Part shown: positions 1 through 5,321 of the stretch, one piece after another
Position numbering within the stretch: position 1 is the stretch's first letter
Layout of the letters: each line of letters begins with the position of its first letter
From: Bacteroidales bacterium
Lineage (GTDB): Bacteria > Bacteroidota > Bacteroidia > Bacteroidales > ML635J-15
Length of the DNA stretch: 6,087 bases
Direction: 5' to 3'
Assembly (NCBI GenBank): GCA_007130555.1
Contig: SLSH01000138.1
Coordinates: 1 to 6,087 of the forward strand
Program-made: the position numbers and the translations under genes
The notes under the pieces: model-generated
Databases searched by the model: none
Seen by the model: the letters and a program-made list of their open reading frames with translations, nothing else
Told to the model about the DNA's origin: nothing

Positions 1-18
1 CAATAATTGTTAATAAAC

Positions 19-37
19 TTTTTTTTTTTTTTTTTTT
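19..37. repeat. 19-base homopolymer T tract
   Basis: An uninterrupted run of 19 T lies about 60 bases upstream of the point where the bcp remnant becomes recognisable. Tracts this long are prone to slippage in replication and to sequencing or assembly error. The length should be treated as approximate, and the tract may mark where the upstream gene was broken. No function is inferred. Confidence 0.9.
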
Positions 38-98
38 AAAAATCAAAATGAAAATTATTTTTGTATAATCTTTTTAAAACATAATATTTCATAATAAT

Positions 99-224
99 GA
101 AAAAATTTTAAAAGGATTTTTAAGAAAAACTTTTGTAATAAACGAAAAAGGTATAATTGAGCAGATTTTTGAAAAAGTAAATACCAAAGAACATTCAAAT
201 CAAATATTAACCGAAATAAAATAA
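99..224 (+). pseudogene. bcp: 3' remnant of a Bcp-type thioredoxin-dependent thiol peroxidase (peroxiredoxin)
   Basis: The frame ending at the TAA at 222-224 reads EKILKGFLRKTFVINEKG, then IIEQIFEKVNTKEHSNQIL and a short tail. This matches the C-terminal end of the Bcp/PrxQ peroxiredoxins: an R-x-[ST]-F-[LVI]-I-[DN] strand, the G-x-I-E-x-[VI]-F strand, then the V-x-T-K-x-H helix. Intact family members are about 150 residues and carry the peroxidatic Cys near residue 45. Here only about 41 codons remain. The frame meets a stop at 75-77, has no ATG, and no peroxiredoxin sequence is visible in the other two forward frames back to base 1. From memory, bcp directly precedes recA in some Bacteroidales, which supports the assignment. 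The tail ends 6 bases before recA. It is either a true truncated gene or an assembly fault near the T tract. The identity of the tail is fairly sure; the loss of function is inferred. Confidence 0.72.
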
Positions 225-230
225 TTTATT

Positions 231-1238
231 ATGACAAACAAACAAGAAGACATAAAAAAAGAGAAATTAAAAGCCGTTCAACTTGCCATGGGCAAAATTG
301 AAAAAGATTTTGGCAAAGGTTCAATTATGATGATGGGAGATAAAGCAATTGCAGATGTTCCCGTTATCAGTTCAGGTTCAATCTCATTGGACAGTGCATT
401 GGGAGTTGGCGGATATCCCAGAGGAAGGGTAATTGAAATATATGGTCCTGAATCTTCGGGGAAAACCACTTTGGCAATTCATGCAATTGCAGAAGCTCAA
501 AAAGCAGGAGGAATTGCCGCAATGATTGATGCGGAACATGCATTTGACAGATTTTATGCCGAAAAACTCGGAGTTGATATAGAAAATCTTATTATTTCGC
601 AACCCGATAACGGAGAACAGGCACTTGAAATTACCGATAATTTAATTCGTTCAGGTGCTATTGATATTATTGTTATTGACTCGGTCGCAGCATTAACTCC
701 GAAGTCAGAAATAGAAGGAGAAATGGGGGATTCAAAAATGGGACTTCAGGCAAGACTCATGTCACAGGCATTAAGAAAACTAACTGCAAATATAAATAGG
801 ACACAAACTTGTTGTGTATTTATTAATCAATTACGCGAAAAAATCGGCGTAATGTTTGGTAATCCCGAAACAACAACAGGAGGAAATGCATTGAAATTTT
901 ATGCCACAATTCGGGTTGACATCAGAAGAATTGGTCAGATTAAAGATACAGGCGAAGAAATTAAAGGTAACAGAACCAGAGTTAAAGTTGTTAAAAACAA
1001 ATTGGCTCCTCCGTTTCGTAAAGCCGAATTTGATATGATATACGGAGAAGGAATTTCTAAAATCGGAGAAATAATTGACCTTGGGGTTGATTTTAATCTG
1101 ATTACCAAAAGCGGCTCGTGGTTTAGCTATGGCGATACAAAACTGGGACAGGGAAGAGATGCCGTAAAAAGTATCCTTTCTGATAATCCTGAACTTTTTA
1201 CAGAATTAGAAAAGAAAATTGTTGAAAAACTAAAATAA
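231..1238 (+). CDS. recA: RecA recombinase
   Basis: RecA is the ATP-dependent strand-exchange protein of homologous recombination. It also serves as the co-protease that triggers LexA-type self-cleavage where an SOS system exists. The 335 residues align end to end with the family. The Walker A motif GPESSGKT is at about 72-79, the catalytic Glu is in DAEHAFD (E102), and the Walker B strand IIVIDSVAAL is at 146-155. The ATP-sensing Gln is in FINQLR (Q200), and the DNA-binding L2 loop is at about 203-222 with GNPETTTGGNALKF. The C-terminal domain ends in a mixed-charge helix and lacks the acidic tail of E. coli RecA (about 352 residues). The start is the first ATG of the frame, directly at the family N-terminus. 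There is no Shine-Dalgarno sequence, only an AT-rich leader, as is usual in Bacteroidota. It lies 6 bases behind the bcp remnant, and I saw no clear promoter or SOS box upstream. Confidence 0.98.
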   Translation: MTNKQEDIKKEKLKAVQLAMGKIEKDFGKGSIMMMGDKAIADVPVISSGSISLDSALGVGGYPRGRVIEIYGPESSGKTTLAIHAIAEAQKAGGIAAMIDAEHAFDRFYAEKLGVDIENLIISQPDNGEQALEITDNLIRSGAIDIIVIDSVAALTPKSEIEGEMGDSKMGLQARLMSQALRKLTANINRTQTCCVFINQLREKIGVMFGNPETTTGGNALKFYATIRVDIRRIGQIKDTGEEIKGNRTRVKVVKNKLAPPFRKAEFDMIYGEGISKIGEIIDLGVDFNLITKSGSWFSYGDTKLGQGRDAVKSILSDNPELFTELEKKIVEKLK

Positions 1239-1282
1239 TCGGGGTTCTGATAATTTTTTAATTTTTATAAATAAAACTTAAC

Positions 1283-2314
1283 ATGAAATTTTTTTTTGTT
1301 ATTTGTTCCGCATTTTTATTCTTAATATCATCATCCTGTAATTATAATAAAACAAATCAGGAAGATATTTCTGACGATATTGTAACAGATACTACTGCTA
1401 CAGTAGAATCCATATCAGAAGAAATCAGAAAAAATCCAAAAAATCACAGATTATTTGCAGAAAGGGCAAAATTACAGTTTGAGAACAGAAATATTGAAGA
1501 GGCTGTAAATGATATGAAAATTGCATTAGTATTAGATTCTGTAAATCAGGATTATTATATTTTGCTGGCAGAATATAGTTTAAATATGGGTCAATCCGAA
1601 AAAGCAAGAGGTGCATTGTTAGAGTGTCTGGCATTAAATCCGCATAATGTTGAAGCCAGAATTAAACTGGCTCAGATATATTTTTATATAGAAAGATACA
1701 GAGATGCGATGAGAGAAATACTAAATCTGGAAGAAAACAACTTGCAAAATGCAGAATCTTACTTTTTAAAAGGACTGATACTATATGAAACCGAAGCAAC
1801 ACAAGAAGCTATACAAGCTTTCCGAAGATCAATAGAATTTGACAGGAATTTCTGGCAGGCACATAATTTCCTCGGTCTTATACATAGCAGATTAAATAAT
1901 CCTCTTGCAGTTGATTATTTTGATACTGCCATTGAATTATTCCCTAAAAATCTCGAAATAAGACTAAATGCAGGAATTGTCTATCAGGAATTTAATTTAC
2001 CCGAAAAAGCCTTAGAGCAGTATAAATATATTTTATCTGTGGACTCTAGCGTTTATAATGCTTATTTTAACAAAGGATTTGTATATCTCGAATTACTCGG
2101 AGATTATGCTAACGCAATAGAATCATTTACCAAAGCAATTAAACTTGATTCAGAATCATATCCTGCATATTATAACAGAGGTTTTGCCTATGAATTAAGC
2201 GGAAATCTTAACGAAGCAGAAAAAAATTACAGGAAAGCTCTTGAAATAATGCCTAATTATGATTTGGCTGTTGACGGACTTAACGAAGTAATAGAGAAAA
2301 AAAGAAATATTTAA
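1283..2314 (+). CDS. Tetratricopeptide-repeat lipoprotein, function unknown
   Basis: The 343-residue protein opens with a hydrophobic signal (MKFFFVICSAFLFLISSSC) and a probable lipidation Cys at residue 19, so it is likely anchored in the inner or outer membrane. The -3 residue of the lipobox is Ser rather than Leu, so the box is imperfect. A Ser/Asp/Thr-rich linker follows to about residue 50. The rest is eight consecutive 34-35-residue TPR units, at about 54-87, 88-121, 122-155, 156-189, 190-223, 224-257, 258-292 and 293-326. They show the expected spacing of small residues, for example AYFNKGFVYLELLGDYANAI and AYYNRGFAYELSGNLNEAE. TPR arrays bind other proteins, and nothing here shows the partner. 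The gene follows recA by 44 bases with no visible terminator, so co-transcription is possible. There is no enzymatic domain, and the gene looks intact with base usage like its neighbours. Confidence 0.9.
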   Translation: MKFFFVICSAFLFLISSSCNYNKTNQEDISDDIVTDTTATVESISEEIRKNPKNHRLFAERAKLQFENRNIEEAVNDMKIALVLDSVNQDYYILLAEYSLNMGQSEKARGALLECLALNPHNVEARIKLAQIYFYIERYRDAMREILNLEENNLQNAESYFLKGLILYETEATQEAIQAFRRSIEFDRNFWQAHNFLGLIHSRLNNPLAVDYFDTAIELFPKNLEIRLNAGIVYQEFNLPEKALEQYKYILSVDSSVYNAYFNKGFVYLELLGDYANAIESFTKAIKLDSESYPAYYNRGFAYELSGNLNEAEKNYRKALEIMPNYDLAVDGLNEVIEKKRNI

Positions 2315-2350
2315 ATTTTAATGGAAGTTTTAACTTATGATGTTAGGTAA

Positions 2351-2430
2351 GGGACAAAAGGGGATATAGGGTATAGGGGGATAAGGGTATAAGGAACACC
2401 CCCCCTTGTACCTTATACCCCTATCCCCTT
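2351..2430. repeat. G-rich palindromic intergenic element (long hairpin, REP/MITE-like)
   Basis: Bases 2377-2394 (GGGGATAAGGGTATAAGG) pair with 2411-2428 at 17 of 18 positions, with one A-C mismatch at 2384/2421. ACA 2396-2398 with TGT 2407-2409 can extend the stem inward, leaving a C-rich loop. A second, similar G-rich unit lies just to the left (2358-2375, containing GGGGATATAGGGTATA). The element is thus two direct copies plus one inverted copy of a 16-18-base motif, and the inverted copy could pair with either. No T tract follows the stem on either strand, so it is not a classic intrinsic terminator. The strong G/C content in an AT-rich gap suggests a dispersed palindromic repeat. Copy number in the genome is unknown to me. 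Confidence 0.8.
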
Positions 2431-2506
2431 AAAAAGAATCACTCATAATTTGTTAAAAAAATGATATGACCAAATAAATAATTGTTAAATTTAAAAATTT
2501 ACTGAA

Positions 2507-4600
2507 ATGAAAAAAACATGTTTGTATTTAATTGTATTAGTGTTATTAGTTGCTTGCAGCGATAGTGATAAAATAACTGATAAGGATTATATGCCGGATG
2601 TAAGTCTGACTAACGAAGAAATATCAAATGGCATTCTTACTCCTGAAATTTTATGGAAATTCGGAAGAATCGGAAGCTATGATATTTCACCGGACGGAAA
2701 AAAACTGGTTTATAATATTACTTATTACAATATAGAAGATAATGCAGGATATACCCATATATTTACCTTGCAGATTGAGGGGGGAGAACCTTTAAGACTT
2801 ACCGGCGGAAAAACATCATATTCAAATCCTCGATGGACTCCGGACGGAGAAAGAATTGCTTTTCTTTCGGGCTATGAAGGCACAACACAAATCTGGACTA
2901 TGAAACCCGACGGGTCGGATAAAAAAATGATTTCGGGTAGCGAATATTCAATTACAGGATTTGAGTTTTCTCCGGCAAGCGATAAGATTTATTTTACCGC
3001 AAGAGTAAAACTTGATAAAACTCCGCAGGAAATATATCCCGATTTACCAAAATCAAATGTATATATGATAGATGACTTGATGTACAGACATTGGAACAGA
3101 TGGCATGATTATAAATACAGCCATATTTTTGTGGCTTATTTTGACGGAAAAAATGTATTTGACTATATTGATATTATGGAGGGAGAACCTTACGATGCCC
3201 CGATGAGTCCGTATTTCAGCCCGTCAGAAATAACATGGAGCCCCTGCGGAAATTTTATTGCTTATACATGTAAAAAATTAACAGGTAAAGATTATACACT
3301 TAGTACTGATGCAGATATTTATCTTTATAATCTGATTACAGGGGAAACAGAAAATCTTACCGAAGAAAATCAAGGATATGACAAATATCCCGTTTTTTCG
3401 AATAGTGGAAATAAACTTGCTTGGGTAAGTATGGAAACTCCCGGATATGAATCAGATAAAAAAAGATTGTTTACCATTAATCTAAAAACTAAAGAAAAAC
3501 AATACCTTACAAAAGATTTTGAACATGAAGTAATTGATATAAACTGGTCGGAAGAAGATGATTATATTTATTTTATAAGCGGTATAAATGCAACTTATCA
3601 GATTTTTAGAATTAATACGGAAACTTGTGAAATTGTTCAATTAACAGATGGAGTTCATAATTATTCTTCAATAGAGCTTAATAATGAATATATGCTTGCC
3701 AATAAAATGTCAATGTCCATGGCAAACGAATTTTTTATTGTTGACCTTGACGGAGCAGAGCGGCAGCTGACTTTTACAAATCAACATATTTATGATAATA
3801 TTGAGTTTGGTAAAGTAGAAGAGAGATGGGTAAGAACTACAGATAATAAAAATATGCTGGTATGGCTTATCTATCCGCCAAAATTTGATGAAACAAAAAA
3901 ATATCCTGCAATACTTTATTGTCAGGGAGGTCCTCAAAGTGCTGTTTCGCAGTTTTTCTCTTTCAGATGGAATTTTCAAATGATGGCAGCAAATGATTAT
4001 GTAATTATAGCACCAAACAGAAGAGGATTGCCAAGTTTCGGAGTAGAATGGAACGAACAAATATCGGGAGATTACGGCGGACAAAATATGAAAGATTATA
4101 TTTCTGCGGTAAAAGCAATAAAAACAGAAGAATTTATTGATGAGAATCGAATAGGTGCTATCGGAGCCAGTTACGGAGGATTTTCGGTTTTCTGGCTGGC
4201 AGGACATAATCAGGATAATTTATTTAAAGCATTTATTTCTCACTGCGGAATATTTAATTTCGAAAGTATGTATGCTTCAACCGAAGAATTGTTCTTTTTA
4301 AATCATGACTACGGAGGAGCTTTTTGGGAGTTTGATAATAAAATTGCCCAAAAATCTTATGAAAATTCTCCGCATAAATTTGTACATAAATGGAATGCTC
4401 CTATTCTTATAATTGCAGGAATGAACGATTTCAGAATACCATATACGGAAAGCCTTCAGGCTTTTAATGCCGCACAATTAAACGACGTACCAAGTAAATT
4501 ACTGATTTTTCCCGAAGAAACACACTTTGTTCTAAGACCGCAAAACAGTATTTTATGGCAAAGGGAATTCAGAGGATGGTTAGATAAATGGCTGAAGTAA
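2507..4600 (+). CDS. S9-family dipeptidyl peptidase, DPP5-like, lipoprotein
   Basis: This is a 697-residue prolyl-oligopeptidase-family (S9) serine peptidase. A lipoprotein signal ends in LLVAC (lipidation Cys 17) and is followed by SDSDK, acidic residues that resemble the lipoprotein export signal for surface display in Bacteroidota. Residues ~45-425 are a beta-propeller with repeated strands such as ISPDGKKLVYN, WTPDGERIAFL and WSPCGNFIAYT. The insertion LMYRHWNRWHDYKYSHIFV (191-209) is typical of the DPP5/S9C branch. The alpha/beta-hydrolase domain fills ~445-697. Its nucleophile is Ser555 in GASYGG, with Asp641 in GMNDFRIP and His673 in ETHFVLRP, so the triad is complete. As I recall, P. 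gingivalis DPP5 is ~684 residues with the same spacing. DPP5 enzymes release N-terminal dipeptides from extracellular peptides in amino-acid-using bacteria, with hydrophobic or Ala preference; that specificity is inferred here. The gene is probably transcribed alone. An acylaminoacyl peptidase is the main alternative. Confidence 0.92.
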   Translation: MKKTCLYLIVLVLLVACSDSDKITDKDYMPDVSLTNEEISNGILTPEILWKFGRIGSYDISPDGKKLVYNITYYNIEDNAGYTHIFTLQIEGGEPLRLTGGKTSYSNPRWTPDGERIAFLSGYEGTTQIWTMKPDGSDKKMISGSEYSITGFEFSPASDKIYFTARVKLDKTPQEIYPDLPKSNVYMIDDLMYRHWNRWHDYKYSHIFVAYFDGKNVFDYIDIMEGEPYDAPMSPYFSPSEITWSPCGNFIAYTCKKLTGKDYTLSTDADIYLYNLITGETENLTEENQGYDKYPVFSNSGNKLAWVSMETPGYESDKKRLFTINLKTKEKQYLTKDFEHEVIDINWSEEDDYIYFISGINATYQIFRINTETCEIVQLTDGVHNYSSIELNNEYMLANKMSMSMANEFFIVDLDGAERQLTFTNQHIYDNIEFGKVEERWVRTTDNKNMLVWLIYPPKFDETKKYPAILYCQGGPQSAVSQFFSFRWNFQMMAANDYVIIAPNRRGLPSFGVEWNEQISGDYGGQNMKDYISAVKAIKTEEFIDENRIGAIGASYGGFSVFWLAGHNQDNLFKAFISHCGIFNFESMYASTEELFFLNHDYGGAFWEFDNKIAQKSYENSPHKFVHKWNAPILIIAGMNDFRIPYTESLQAFNAAQLNDVPSKLLIFPEETHFVLRPQNSILWQREFRGWLDKWLK

Positions 4601-4769
4601 TACCGATTATAAAAATAATATAGTCCAAACATAGCAAAAACATTTTAAGACGACTAGTATTGTATTTATCTGATTTTTTTGAAAAAAAACAGTAGAAAGA
4701 AACTGAAAGCAAAATTGTTAATCTTGCTTTGTTCCTTCAGCGTTCACAACAATATTGGACAATTATGAT

Positions 4770-4988
4770 TTAGGGTTTTCCCCAAGTTATATTTTTTTCA
4801 AATCGGGGACTGAATTTATCAATTTCTAATTTTGGGATTTTTAATTGTTTTGCTGTTTTTTTCCATGTTTTTACAATGTCAACAACGCTACCGCAAGACT
4901 GCGGCGGAGAACCACGAAGATTTTCAAAACACAATTCTCCGATTAGTTCAATTTGTTTTAACCAGTCAAAATCTGCATATACTAATTT
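4770..4988 (-). pseudogene. HipA-family toxin fossil: N-terminus joined to C-terminus, kinase core deleted
   Basis: Read on the minus strand, the frame gives KLVYADFDWLKQIELIGEL then CFENLRGS. This is like the N-terminal subdomain of Bacteroidota HipA serine/threonine kinases, which begin with an LVYADFDWL-type strand and reach a RGS motif. Directly after comes PPQSCGS, then VVDIVKTWKKTAKQLKIP and KLEIDKFSPRF, resembling the extreme C-terminus of the same family (a helix with V-x-x-W-x-x-x-A followed by a GI/KIP-x-x-E-I turn). Intact HipA proteins are roughly 300-440 residues; this one has 72 codons, so most of the protein, including the ATP-binding and catalytic residues, is gone. There is no ATG, and a stop lies at 4991-4989 just ahead of the first recognisable residue. 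No HipB-like antitoxin is visible upstream. The fragment is non-functional as a kinase. The N-terminal match is stronger than the C-terminal one, and both come from remembered family patterns. Confidence 0.55.
4891..4904. repeat. Small GC palindrome near the hipA-fossil junction
   Basis: CCGCA at 4891-4895 and TGCGG at 4900-4904 form a perfect 5-bp stem with a 4-base loop (AGAC). The surrounding 24 bases (4887-4910) are 16 G/C in a region otherwise strongly AT-rich. The palindrome falls next to where N-terminal HipA sequence gives way to C-terminal sequence, so it may be the scar of the deletion or a tiny inserted element. Confidence 0.6.
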
Positions 4989-5155
4989 TTATTTATTATA
5001 TGATATGTTGAGTATTTATTTATAATTTGTATTACATTCTTTGTTGATGTCTTAACGGACAAAAAGAAACAAGAGCTAAAAGTTTTTTTATTATTGTTGG
5101 AGTCCTATGGGTTAGTGGTATTTTTTTATTTTTTTATATATGTAACAAACCAATA

Positions 5156-5175
5156 TTATATAAATATTTATATAA
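5156..5175. repeat. Perfect 20-base AT-only palindrome
   Basis: TTATATAAATATTTATATAA is its own reverse complement. It lies about 120 bases upstream of the -33 box of the last gene. It contains only A and T, so chance formation is not unlikely in this stretch. It could be a cruciform or a protein site, but nothing else supports a role. Confidence 0.45.
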
Positions 5176-5241
5176 AAAAACGAAACCTGATAACATCCCT
5201 GTATTAGCAATAAACAAGCTTTATTTTAATATATTCTTGAT

Positions 5242-5259
5242 ATCTATATTGATATAGAT
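5242..5259. promoter_or_regulatory. Inverted repeat, candidate operator upstream of the MerR-like gene
   Basis: ATCTATAT and ATATAGAT form a perfect 8+8 inverted repeat separated by TG. It lies 13 bases upstream of the -33 box of the promoter that drives the downstream regulator gene. Dimeric MerR-type proteins bind such dyads, usually inside the promoter spacer rather than upstream of it. Autoregulation is therefore only a guess. Confidence 0.45.
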
Positions 5260-5272
5260 TTCTATATTTTTA

Positions 5273-5304
5273 TTTGTTTTGTAATATTTTTTTATGTATC
5301 TTTG
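5273..5304 (+). promoter_or_regulatory. Bacteroidota-type promoter for the MerR-like gene
   Basis: TTTG at 5273-5276 (-33 box) is followed after 20 bases by TATCTTTG at 5297-5304, an exact match to the Bacteroidota -7 consensus TAnnTTTG. The spacing is within the usual 19-21 bases. Transcription should start a few bases past 5304, giving a leader of only about 10-15 A-rich bases before the ATG at 5322. Confidence 0.75.
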
Positions 5305-5321
5305 TAAAAAAATATATAAAA

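Larger units (their letters stand above)
4601..5321. other. 721-base stretch without an intact gene
   Basis: Between the peptidase gene and the MerR-like gene there is no intact reading frame with a start codon and recognisable protein. It holds the minus-strand hipA-like fossil (4770-4988) and short AT hairpins near 4670-4730. A 20-base AT palindrome lies at 5156-5175, followed by the promoter and inverted repeat ahead of the last gene. Forward frames across 5004-5257 stay open for 50-70 codons, without ATG, and look hydrophobic. I cannot identify them, and low-complexity AT DNA gives such frames easily. The whole stretch reads as decayed accessory DNA. Confidence 0.7.

Noticed and set aside
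132..159. TTTG ... TATAATTG as a recA promoter inside the bcp remnant
   Set aside because: The -7 box has a mismatch and the spacer is 16 bases, shorter than the 19-21 expected in Bacteroidota.
278..602. Minus-strand open frames inside recA
   Set aside because: They lie opposite a perfectly conserved RecA coding sequence and give no recognisable protein; they are shadows.
1425..1634. Minus-strand open frame inside the TPR gene
   Set aside because: It overlaps the conserved repeats of the TPR protein and has no recognisable motif.
2449..2484. TTTG ... AATAATTG as a promoter for the peptidase gene
   Set aside because: Two mismatches in the -7 box and a 24-base spacer make it no better than chance.
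3710..4207. 165-codon minus-strand open frame inside the peptidase gene
   Set aside because: It covers the catalytic domain of the S9 peptidase on the opposite strand; its Cys/Ser/Ile-rich product looks like antisense translation.
4670..4692. Hairpin CTG-A/T-rich-CAG after the peptidase gene, considered as a terminator
   Set aside because: The stem is almost only A-T pairs from facing T and A runs, with a single-base loop and no T tract after it.
4706..4730. 7-bp inverted repeat AAAGCAA / TTGCTTT, considered as a terminator
   Set aside because: The stem is short and AT-rich, the loop is 11 bases, and no T run follows, so the call is not supportable.
4624..4760. GTCCAA / TTGGAC inverted pair, considered as ends of a small mobile element
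   Set aside because: Only 6 bases match, there is no flanking target duplication that I can see, and no transposase is between them.
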